A stretch of DNA of 64,000 bases from contig JAKZAN010000087.1 of the NCBI GenBank assembly GCA_023053545.1, positions 61,001-125,000 of the forward strand. The letters run 5' to 3'. A program made the translations under genes and the position numbers. This DNA is from Lepidurus packardi. Its lineage: Eukaryota > Arthropoda > Branchiopoda > Notostraca > Triopsidae. Positions 24,695 to 34,323 of the stretch are shown piece after piece (position 1 is the stretch's first letter; the number at the start of each line of letters is the position of its first letter). Under the pieces are notes generated by a model. It was not told the DNA's origin and did no database searches. It saw only the letters and a program-made list of their open reading frames with translations.

Positions 24695-24907
24695 TCACTG
24701 TTTTCTTCTTCTCTCGGTTCTTTCGGCCACCAACTAACCGAAGGGCATTTGGACGACGGGGTCTTTGGGGTTCGGCGGGGTCGCTGCAGATCTCTCATCA
24801 GGCGTAGGCTTGAGTCTAGAAGGATATTTCTCGAAATTAGTGATTATGGCTCAGCGAAATGGGAGGCCGAGGGCTTTAATTAAAGGGTAAAGGCTATTGG
24901 AGGCCAT
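24695..24907 (-). CDS. Small ORF interrupted by an in-frame TGA
   Basis: Starts MASNSLYPLIKALGLPFR, then TGA (24851-24853), then continues in the same frame as AIITNFEKYPSRLKPTPDER to a second TGA at 24695-24697. The composition on both sides of the TGA is protein-like and the frame is unbroken. There is no GT between the start of the coding part and the TGA that would allow an intron to remove it. It may be a pseudogene, a readthrough gene, or two unrelated stretches that share a frame by chance. No family is recognised. Confidence 0.3.
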
Positions 24908-25088
24908 TGAAGTGAGTTTGGCTGTATCGATACTCTAATCAATCAGCCGTCGAATGTTGATCCAGATCCAGTCTGCCCTAATTTTCTACAACCCAAGCTC
25001 TCTGCCACTAATGGCTTATGAATAATAAAGAACACATGGACAAGCATAAGAAGGAAGTTAGTAAAGTCAATCAAATCAATAACGTCAC

Positions 25089-26909
25089 TCATTTCGCACC
25101 CATCGGAGCTAGCACTAGTCCTGATTGCCTTTTGAACATTGGCCCCATCGTGGTCCTCTTCTTCCCTCGTGCATCCTTGTTCTCTTTGTTACCTCTGAAT
25201 ACCGAGTCTATTAGTTGGCTATACTTTCCTACATCAATGAACAACCTCCCAACACCCCACCCCTCTTCTTTCTGGGGTAGATTCAACTCCATTTCTAGTT
25301 GAGCCTCCAGCTTCTTCAACCAGTACATAAAGAAGTTAGCCACATTGTCTTCCATGGCGAACCCGCATCCCTCAGACAAGGTTGCCAGGGTATTGTCAAA
25401 TAATAGAGGCTCATCTGTGCTACACCCTTTAGTGGACAGCTTTGTATACTCCAATCTCTCCACTGCCAACTGCAGGTCATTCAGCTGTTTTGCAACTGCT
25501 CCATTGGAATCTGCGTTGCCAATTAGCTAGTTTCGGAGATCGGAGAGAAGGAGTTGTAGGTGTCTGCGGGTTAATAAATAAGATTTTCTGATCACAGATG
25601 CCTGCATATGGATATCGGCTCTATCAGCTAGTTTTTGACAGATCTGTAACACGACCCGACACATATTAAACTTTTGTTAGAACCTTGTGAAAGTCAGTTG
25701 GCCAGGGTGCATAAGATTTGTGCTGCTGCGATTCATGTCAGTGTGTGTTGGAGGTCTTACAAAATTATTGACCACATTTTCACAGTGCATAGGATTTGAA
25801 GTTAACATAATTTCTTTATGTGAGTCGCTTCTCAACAGGTTAGTTTCTGAGCCTCGCCTCTCGAAGGAGAAGTTCTGTTGGACTGGTGCCCCATTGTGGC
25901 TGTTGCTAACACTCATTTGGATTCGGGGAGCACTAGGACATCGGCTAAGTTGTCTATTCGATGGGGCTGAGGGATTAGAATGCAGGTTGACCCTCTGGTC
26001 TCTACTGACAGGCCTGAACAGCTCGTTGGAATTTTGAGGGTGGATCGTGTTCAGCATAAAACCCTGGTTTGAGGTTTCTGCAAAATGCTGGTCAACTAGA
26101 TTGAGAATATCTTGGGGGTACAGCCTTCTTTGAACATCGACTGATAGCATACGGGACATTAGCATTTTCGAGAACCCGCTCATAGGTATCTGTTTGTAGA
26201 TTTCGCCAAAGGACACATACTGGACTAACGAGTCGTAACTCATGCCACGGAAGGGTTGGTCTCGCAGCAACATCTCGAACATCACGATTCCCAGTGACCA
26301 GACGTCGCTCTTGATCGAATACTCGTTGCGCTTGCATGCTTAGGGGCTCATGTACAGAGGCGACCCCACGTTGTAGGTACAGCAGATGCCCTGCTGAGGC
26401 ACTTCTTCGCAGAAGCCGAAATCAGCAATTTTGAGAATGCCATTCTTTCCGATGAGGATGTTGGCTGTCTTGATATCTCTATGGACTATTTTGCTGTTCT
26501 GCAAGGCTAAGAGCCCCGAAGCGATCATCTGGACGAATCGGAGAATCTGGGCTTCTGGCAGAATATTGGATTTTCTATGAACGAACTTCGCCAGGTCGCC
26601 ATCGGGGTAGTATTCGGTGACGATGTAGATGTTTCGGGCAGTCTGGTACACGTCGAACACTTTCAGGAGATTCGGGTGGTCAACCTTTTTCAGGATTTTG
26701 ATTTCGTTGGCGAGAAGTTTGCGCTAAAGGTCATTGGTAAGTTTGGCTGCTTCTATGACTTTGATGGCGACGGGGTGGTTAGTTTGGAGGTTGAGTCCCT
26801 TGAAGACTTTGGAGGAATAGCCCTGTCCGAGCTGGTCTGAAAGGGAGTACTGGTAGTGTTTGATTTGCTTGATGACGTCCGTTTGGGCATGGTGAGTCTA
26901 TAGGTGCAT
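25089..26909 (-). CDS. ULK/ATG1-like Ser/Thr protein kinase
   Basis: About 606 residues, apparently intronless. N-terminal kinase domain: glycine loop LGQGYSSKVFKG, lysine motif VAIKVI, catalytic loop HRDIKTANILI, IADFGF, and an activation segment ending GSPLYMSPQA. The DFGF plus ANILI combination resembles the ULK/ATG1/Fused group. A Ser/Asn-rich linker follows and a helical C-terminal region (DLQLAVERLEYTKL, WLKKLEAQLEMELNL). ATG1-type kinases start autophagy; Fused/ULK4-type members act at cilia, and I cannot choose between them. Stop TGA at 25089-25091. It is head to head with a second ULK-like kinase starting at 27350. Confidence 0.83.
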
Positions 26910-27349
26910 GGGTTATTGTTTAATTTGGTGTTCAAATGGGTTATGATTTATTTAAGAATAAGGAAGTGGGTATTTCTGGTTTTTCGGTCTCCTTCTGTTT
27001 TCCACGGAGTTCTTCTTCGGGTTACAGCTACAAATGGATCGATGTGTGGTTTGGAAAATTGGTCCATTAGCCTAGCGTACAGGAAATGCTGCATCACATG
27101 CAATGGCAACACATTCACACCACCCACCTACCAAAATATCATATTCAGGATGGTATCCATTGTTTTATGTATTTTATAGTGGCTCGAAAAGGTTGTCCTT
27201 CTACTGTTTAGCATCCACTCATTCCAACAGAGACATCCCTATTGCTATCCTTAAATGGGGTGTATAGTATAACTCAGGATTGAAGAGATTGCAAAGCGTA
27301 TCATTTTGCTTTGATATTGGATATCACTAATCACAACAATTACCAAATC
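26910..27349. other. Shared intergenic region between two divergent ULK-like kinase genes
   Basis: About 440 bases that hold the promoters of both kinases. It is AT-rich with no recognised protein or RNA feature. Confidence 0.4.
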
Positions 27350-28998
27350 ATGATTTCGAATCGGATACTGCCCCCAATGTTCGGGCCGAACAGCGCCACC
27401 CAGAAGAGGTATGAACTCCTCGGACTCCCCAGCAATAACAAATACTCCACGACCTGCAGAGCAAAAAAGAAGGACAACAATCAAAAAGTGATGAGTAGAT
27501 AGCCATCCATGACTCTTGCGTCCCATCTATATTTGTATTTTAGTCAAGGCAGTGACTGCCATCCACTACAATGATGTTGAGCTCGCCAGATAACGCATCA
27601 AGAGTGAAATTTCTGTGATGTCGAAGTGTGAGAGTTGGCACATCATCAAATACATCGAGCACTTTGAGGAAGGGCCTGTCACTTACCTAGTTACGGAGCT
27701 AGCCGAACAAACCCTAGCCACCTACGTCAACAACTTCAGGCCGAACGAAGAAAAGTGCAAAGAGATCCTGAAACACATCCTGCTGGCGCTGGTCGTAACT
27801 ATACTTACAAATGCCATCCATTCCAAAAGTACAGCATCTGCATCTGAGAGTTGGAGCCATCCATCGGGACATCAAACTGGAAAATATCATGCAAAAGGGA
27901 GCCAACTGGAAACTGATTGACTTAGGGTTCTGCAAGGAACTGCGCCAAGATGACCTTACTCAGACTAAGCTTGGGAATCGGTTTGGCATGGCACCCGAAA
28001 TCAGCCAGCGCATGCCCCATAACCGTACTGCAGATATCTGGTCGTTGGGCGTCATCTACTACTTTATGCTCTTCAAAAGATATCCTTTCGTTGAAGACGA
28101 CCTCGATAAGATGAAGATTAAAGGATATACTTTGGGCAACTGCAGCCAAGAGAGCGCAGACTTTATCAGGAGATGTCTGTAGTATGACCCCAAAAAGCGT
28201 ATAGATTGGCCAGAACTAGGACGCCACCCCCTGGTTTTGCCTGTTGGAGGACAGTTAAGCCTGCTAGACATCGAGTTTGAGCAGCGTTGCGGGGTGAATC
28301 CGCAAAACGAGGAAAACATACTCACGAAAATCTATGGCAGCACCAACATCTAAATGATTAGAAGCAACAGAAGTATCTTGGATGTGATTCTCCTCATGAT
28401 CAATAAGATCAGGACCTATTTTGATATGTTCATTTCGAAGGCATCCTTGTTCATCAGATCATTCAACTAGAAGGACCCCAGTTACGAACATAGGGCTGTC
28501 CTCCTGCCATTCTTGAAGCTTTGCAGGTACTATCTGCTGCACTCTCAATCCTTCGCAGAAGGCAACCTTCAATACTGGGACTAAAAGTGGAACAAAATCT
28601 TATATGTTTCCACCTTGTTCACATAGAAACAAATCGACGACTATATGAAGTCCCCTCTTACGATTACGAACCATAGTTCCTTCAAATAAATGGATAACGA
28701 AACATGGAGTATGTATCATAAGTTTGCATTACAATTCGGGCGAGAGTCTGATCAGATAATCGGTAGTAGGATAAAGTATGATGAACTGTTGGAAAGCTAC
28801 GGGGAGCTTCAAGTCAAGCTGGATGATCTCAAACCTAGGGTCTATATCGATAATGATAAAAGGATGCTCGCAGAACTAGAGGCTATGATGCAGGAAATGA
28901 GAAGGAAGGAGAACTGCGGGTTCTTGGACTCGATCCGCACCAACGAGGAGCTGTACGCCTTCAGGAACAAATACCCTCTGCTGAAGAAGAAAATCTGA
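27350..28998 (+). CDS. ULK-like Ser/Thr protein kinase, second copy
   Basis: About 515 residues. Kinase lobes: lysine motif VMIKAV, catalytic loop HRDIKLENIM, magnesium loop LIDLGF (DLG instead of DFG), GNRFGMAPE activation segment, DIWSLGVIYYFML. A helical C-terminal extension of about 250 residues has a coiled coil (MLAELEAMMQEMRRKE). TAG codons inside CLQYDPKKRIDWPEL and elsewhere must be Gln. Two introns are inferred: one of about 50 nt with a GTAGAT donor near 27493-27543, just inside the lysine motif, and one of about 43 nt near 27795-27837 before HLHLRVGAIHRD. Stop TGA at 28996-28998. The glycine loop is poorly conserved. Confidence 0.78.
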
Positions 28999-29078
28999 TT
29001 TCGTCGGAATACCCATTAGCATGTTCTGTAAATCCTTATTGTTTGATAATAATCTATCAGCCCAGCAAGTGATTAGAT

Positions 29079-29570
29079 ATGAGTAGCAGCATGTCCCAGC
29101 AACCCCCCGAACATCTTCTCTATGAGCTCATGATCTTTAATAACCGCAACAAACTCATCTACTACCACAACATCCCCAACGACCAAGACCCATCCCTGCC
29201 CCAGGCCTACGACTACTAAGCACTCAACAAATAAACACGCTTCATGAATACTGTCGGAACCGCAATCGAAGTCTCCAGACTCTGCCAAGCCTTCACGCCC
29301 ACCAAACACAACATGACTTTCAAGTGTTTCAAAACCAACCTGTACAGGTTCAACATGTATGAGACCCCGAACAACCTGCGATTCGTACTGTTCTCGAATG
29401 TTAAGGATGAGACGGACTTCGGACCACTCTTCGGACAGATCTTCAATATCTACATAGAGTTCGTGAGGCGTAATTCGCTGTACGAGCAGGATGAAGTGAT
29501 TAGCATCCCGAAATTCCGAGAACAGCTGTGTGGAGTGGTGAACGAGATGCAGTACCGAAAAAAGAAGTGA
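29079..29570 (+). CDS. TRAPP complex subunit 1 (Bet5/TRAPPC1), longin fold
   Basis: 163 residues in one frame with TAA Gln codons at YDYQALNKQ. It matches the TRAPPC1 pattern: an N-terminal strand with IFNNRNKLIYYH, the central YRFNMYETPNNLRFVLFSN (family YKLHYFETPTGLKFV) and a C-terminal helix with IYIEFVRRNSLY (family YVEYVVKNPL). TRAPPC1 is a core subunit of the TRAPP tethering complex and Rab1 exchange factor on ER-to-Golgi and autophagy routes. Start ATG at 29079; TGA at 29568-29570. It lies 80 bases after the upstream kinase gene. Confidence 0.85.
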
Positions 29571-29768
29571 AGTGGTTATTGTATGTGTATGGATGTGGGT
29601 TGTGGAGGAAATAGGACAGTGGTACAAGTATTATGTGGGTAGGCTGGGATTTTGTTCGGGTCTTATATTTTATTGTTTCAACTTTTATTAAATCAATAGA
29701 AACAACCAGGTCGGCTGCAGGTCTCATAATTATATACTCACCCACAATAAACTCTCATTTAGAACACA

Positions 29769-31210
29769 ATGTCCAAACCTACCATCGGTAACCCCTCCCC
29801 ACCACAACTCCGTAGACTGGGCCAACATCGACGACGACGACGACAGCTCCGACGACGACAACTCCCTCCACCACAACTCTCCCCTCCCCCTCGAGAAGCA
29901 GGTCTCCCACCCGCCCAGGCTCGAGACAGTAGCAGAACATAAATAAGAAGTGCCCGTCCTCGACAAACACAGTTCCTTCAAGGCTGAGGAGGTGCGGGAG
30001 GGTCGCGAAGGCCGGGAGGGCCAAGGCCGGAAATACGAGAAGTTCGACCTGGAGAAATTCCGTAAATATTTATGAGACTTAAATCTCGGTATTGGTTGAC
30101 TTGCAGAAGCCTAACAACTCGCCAGACTGAACGAACTCGATGCCCCAGACATTTGGATCTATATCGCTAAAACCTCATTCAAGGATCTCGAGCACCAAGT
30201 TAAGTCCCTCCCTGCCAAGAAACTCATTGGCAACGAACACGGCTGGGAACTCAAGGTCTCCCGCGAAGAGGCTCGCAAATACATCACCGAAGGCATCGGA
30301 CTCAAGGGATTCACCAAGGTACAGGTGGGCAAGCGCAACGACAACTCCTACGGCACTAATAACAACAGAAACGGGGGAGCCAGGGGAGGCGATAGGGCCT
30401 ACAACAATAACAACCAAGGAAGAGGAAAGTATGTCCAGAAGAACGAAGAGCAGGGCGAATCTACTCGAGCGAAGGAAGAACAGGGTGGAGAGGGAGCCAC
30501 TGGGTCTGAAGCACCAGCCCCCACGAGCAGCAAGGTGAGCGAATTCGAGTTTAAAAGTAATGTCATACCAATAACAACATCTGAATGGAGTGATTTTAGA
30601 AAGCAAGAAACCAGTGAAGCCACAGGAAGAAGACCGCAAGGAAGACAAACAGGCAGGTCAGGAACACAAGGAAGAAGAAGGCACCAAGAATGTGCAGAGG
30701 TGGGGCAACGACAAGAATAGTAACAAGTGGGGCGACAGGGATCGCAAACCAGCCAGAGAATAAAATGGCTTCAGGGAACATAGGTCACCCAGAGAGCCCA
30801 AGAAGTTCAATGACTACGGACTCGGGGAGTTCAGAAACAAGGGCAAAAAGCCTGAGGAGATTACTGTCCCCGATAAGAAGGCGGTGGGCAGTGAGGCAGA
30901 ACTACCTGGTACTCCTGGCCTCAAGAAATTTACTAGCAACCCTGGCCCCCAGAAGAAATACAGAGAGAAGGAAGAAATAGGAGGGGGGAAGACTGAATAG
31001 GGGCAGGAGGCGGAGAGCAGTAAAAACATAAAGACGGGCGGGGAGAAGGAAGTGGCTGTGCCGAAGACATAGGCAAAATCTACAGAGGAGATTGAGAGCA
31101 AGGAAGAGCTGGGCAGTGAGGCCAGCTCGCCTAAGAAGAAGAAGAAGAACAAGGAGACTAACAAAGCCCCAGCTAAGAAGAGCAACAACCCCTTCGATGC
31201 ACTTTCATGA
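29769..31210 (+). CDS. Charged low-complexity, probably RNA-associated protein
   Basis: About 440 residues. It begins MSKPTIDWANIDDDDDSSDD, resembling the acidic DW start of eIF4B-like proteins. A small folded segment (WIYIAKTSFKDLEHQV to LKGFTKVQVGKR) looks RRM-like in spacing but is not clearly one. It is followed by an Asn/Gly/Arg-rich stretch (NNNRNGGARGGDRAYNNNN) and a long Lys/Glu-rich tail ending NNPFDALS. Such RGG/NG-rich and KE-rich composition is common in translation factors and mRNP proteins. Introns inferred: 29788-29814 (GTAACC), about 45 nt near 30061-30105, and about 65 nt near 30535-30599. Stop TGA at 31208-31210. Confidence 0.5.
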
Positions 31211-31330
31211 TCTTTGCGATGAGTTTGCGAACTGAGTTTTGGGATCCGGTAACCCTATATTTCAAACTAGAACTCCATAGTTATCCTGTTCCATCACTTT
31301 AAAATACGTATCATTAGAACATACAAACAA

Positions 31331-32761
31331 ATGATCAACCCACTATTCCCCTTCCTCGGCTGCTTCATCTTTGCCTTCGCTGTCTCTGCGGCTGTCACCG
31401 AGCTCACCCCCAGGGACGAACTCTCAGACCCAATCCTCATCGGGTTTATTAGTTAGAACCAACGCTCATCCCAAATTAATAGCCTCCTCCAATAAGCATC
31501 AACCCGCTTCCCTTCTCTGCGCGTTCGCTCTTCAACCTGTGCCGAGAAACTCACACCCTGCGATCATGCAACCGATCGTTCGTCGTCTATCTCGCTGTGG
31601 CTGCACAAAAGATCACTCCACTTCAACGAATACGAAGACTCGGAACTGCTCGGCTGGATCTCCAGAACAATCGATGCTTCCGTCGTCCCTATTGCCTCTG
31701 AGGAGAACCTCAAAGAATAACTGGCAAGCTATTTCGAGTAGTCTGGCCACCGTTTTGCATTCTGCTTGTTCTTGCCTGCGACGCACACCCCTCTCCTCGA
31801 TGAATACATGTTCCTGGCTGCCAAGTATCACTTCATCAGATTCTTTTTCGTGAGGAATGAAGAACTCACCCAGTCCTTAGGCTTTAAGGCGGGGAATCTT
31901 ACTATGTTCAGATCGCCTTCCGATTTGGCGGATAGAACAGACCTCACCCACCAGAATAGCTTCGAAATGTGGGATTCATTCGTAGTCACTTACTCATATC
32001 CAGGGATCTAACCAGAGAATGCCAACCATCTGACCGAGCACCGCTTCGAAGACAACTTCGAAATGCACGTGGCTGGTCTATACGCGGGGTTCGACGCGGA
32101 ATCGACCAAGGCGCTAGAGTACATCTATGCGAACCGGGAAACTCTCAATGTGAAACTATACTGGAAAACTCTGAGAGAAACTCACATGGTCAAAATCTAC
32201 TACAGCTTACCACTAGATAGGTCCCCTGCTCTTTTCTGTATCAATCTCTCAGGAGGATATCTAGCAGTAGCACGATCATTTTTAAATGAAACCAGTGTCG
32301 ATGAGTTTGTCAGAAAATGTAAAAACAACGAGCTGTCCTAGTTCCGCCTCTCGTTGCCTGTCCCTGCCAATAATGGTTTCGACAAGAAGGCCAAGGGTAT
32401 GGAGAAAAACATCCAGAGGATCGTGTATGACTCCTTCAACTCGACAGTCATGCAATCCTTCAACACCTACATAATACTGTTCACGATCATCGGCGGTGGC
32501 TGCGGCGAGTGCGAGAATTTCTACACCGACTTCAAAAAGGTCAAAGCTCTGTATGAAGACAGAAGGGACCTGGTGTTTGCGAGATACGAGTTCATCGGCA
32601 ACCTGGTCAACTGGAAAGAGATCAACAGGATCCCAGCAATCCTGGTGGTGGAGGGTGGGCAGAGGAAGATCCGGCTATACGAGAATTACTTCTACTTCCA
32701 CTCTTTACTGGACTGGGTGAAGGGTAACTTCGGAGACTACGAAGAGGAATAAGAGCTCTGA
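31331..32761 (+). CDS. Secreted thioredoxin-fold (PDI-like) protein
   Basis: 476 residues, intronless, with TAR Gln codons. An N-terminal hydrophobic signal peptide (LFPFLGCFIFAFAVSAA) suggests ER entry. The C-terminal 120 residues form a thioredoxin-like domain: FTIIGGGCGECENF (CGEC active-site-type motif), a cis-Pro-type loop EINRIPAILVV and the final helix LLDWVKGNF. Earlier regions look like redox-inactive thioredoxin domains, as in PDI family members. It probably acts in disulphide formation or as an ER chaperone. No KDEL-type tail is present; it ends EEEQEL. The dicysteine CGEC differs from the classical CGHC. Confidence 0.72.
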
Positions 32762-32863
32762 TATAAATTGTTGCATATGTATTATTAATGGCTGGCATCA
32801 CAGACCTTTATCGACCAGATCTACTTTGAAACAGTCTATAATAATTCCTACAATATCTTAAAC

Positions 32864-33427
32864 ATGAAGAATAGAATCCTCCTCCTTGTGGCTCTGCTCG
32901 CCATTGTCTCCACCTTCGAAATTTCTGAGCCCAACGCCAACAGCTCCTGCACTCAGGACTGTTGCAAGTCTCTCATTACCCGTACCCCCATGACCTACTA
33001 CTTCTACCAGAAGACAGGTAGATTCAGAGGAGGCTCCGGCGCTTATGCCGTCGATGTCCATGGCTACAGCGGCCAGGGTAGTGGATACCTTAACCCCGAC
33101 GAGCAATGCGTTGTCAATACTGGCCCTCTGCCTGCAAACACTTACAAGCTGGGTTACTGCGTTAACGTCATGCACACTGATGTACAGAGACCATGCGCTT
33201 TTTACCTGGCTCCTCAGGACGAAAGCAAAATGTGCGGACGCAGTGCCTTCTTCATCCATGGATGCCAGTGCTGTACTCCTGGGGACTCAACTATCCCTCC
33301 TGCTGCAGGGTGCAGTGCAGGATGCATTGTGATAAACTACGAAAACAGGCTGAAACTGAGAGTAGGAGACACTCTGATTGTGCAGCACTACGAGCCTGCT
33401 GGCCTGGAGAGACTTGTGGAAGAATGA
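32864..33427 (+). CDS. Secreted Tlde1/DUF2778-like protein (L,D-transpeptidase fold), copy 1
   Basis: 187 residues with a signal peptide (RILLLVALLAIVSTF). The mature part starts with a Cys-rich segment (SSCTQDCC). The domain order is strand-turn motif AYAVDVHGYSG, TGPLPANTYKLG, then FFIHGCQCC...GCSAGCIVI, then LKLRVGDTLIV. The TGPLP.G.Y, F.IHG and S.GCIV signatures are those of the bacterial Tlde1/DUF2778 fold, related to L,D-transpeptidases, whose catalytic Cys is the one in SxGC. Bacterial relatives act on peptidoglycan. A role against bacterial cell walls is inference. It is intronless and lies in tandem with a second copy. Confidence 0.72.
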   Translation: MKNRILLLVALLAIVSTFEISEPNANSSCTQDCCKSLITRTPMTYYFYQKTGRFRGGSGAYAVDVHGYSGQGSGYLNPDEQCVVNTGPLPANTYKLGYCVNVMHTDVQRPCAFYLAPQDESKMCGRSAFFIHGCQCCTPGDSTIPPAAGCSAGCIVINYENRLKLRVGDTLIVQHYEPAGLERLVEE

Positions 33428-33574
33428 TTAGCAGGTTTATAACGCATCCATATTTGGTGCCTTTGCCGGAGATTTATGGCAGCTAATGGCTTTAGTAGTT
33501 TGTAACAATAATTCCAGCTCCTCTAAAACTCATGCGCTTATTATAACAATAAAAATCAACCTTCATTGAACTCA

Positions 33575-34129
33575 ATGAAAAGTCATATCGCAATCCTACT
33601 ACTCTTCCTGGCCGTCGCTTCTGCCCTTGAAATCGCCCCTCTCACTGCCAATAGCTCCTGCACCCAGGACTGTTGTCTTTCCCTCCCCTCCAGGCCTCCT
33701 ATGACTTACTACTTCTACCAGAGGACAGGAAGGTTCAAGGGAGGCTCTGGCGCCTATGCCGTCGATGTCCACGGCTATAGCGGAAACGGCACCGGCTACC
33801 TTAACCCGTAGATGGAGTGCGTCAAAAACACAGGTCCTCTTCCTGCAACTGAATACAAACTAGTTAACTGCAAAAACCTCATGCATCTAACAGTCGAGAG
33901 GCCATGTTCGTTCGAACTACAACCTGTCGACGAAACTCAGATGTGCGGACGGGACGATTTCTTCGTGCATGGATGCGATTGCTGCACTCCTGGAGACTCC
34001 AGTATTCCACCTGCCCCTGGCTGTAGTCTGGGCTGTGTGGTCATCAATTACGAGAACCGCGTGAAGCTAAGAGTAGGCGATACGCTGATAGTGCAGCACG
34101 ATGAGCCTGTCTCACTGTAAGTATAATGA
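33575..34129 (+). CDS. Secreted Tlde1/DUF2778-like protein, copy 2
   Basis: 184 residues, about 65 percent identical by eye to the copy 146 bases upstream, with its own signal peptide (HIAILLLFLAVASAL). It keeps the Cys-rich SSCTQDCC start, AYAVDVHGYSG, TGPLPATEYKL, FFVHGCDCC, GCSLGCVVI and LKLRVGDTLIV-type end. One TAG Gln codon lies in NPQMEC, and a TAA Gln codon near the C-terminus precedes TGA at 34127-34129. The pair is a recent tandem duplication with both copies apparently intact. Same inferred enzymatic class as its neighbour. Confidence 0.72.
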
Positions 34130-34323
34130 TAAGGATGTATGTTTGCAAGTTCGACAGGTTTTTGGAGTAAAAGTTGTTTTGCTTGCTGATACTAGGATTG
34201 GAGGATTTAATGTTTGTTGACAGGATATGAGTCCACAACCGATGCCAACGATATTAAGGAAAAATGGGATTAGAAGTCACAAAACGCACAAGAAATCTAC
34301 CTGGGCCATAGAAATACAATACC

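Noticed and set aside
29073-30648. Long minus-strand frames opposite TRAPPC1 and the charged RNA-associated protein gene
   Set aside because: They are antisense shadows of well-supported plus-strand genes and have no conserved motifs.
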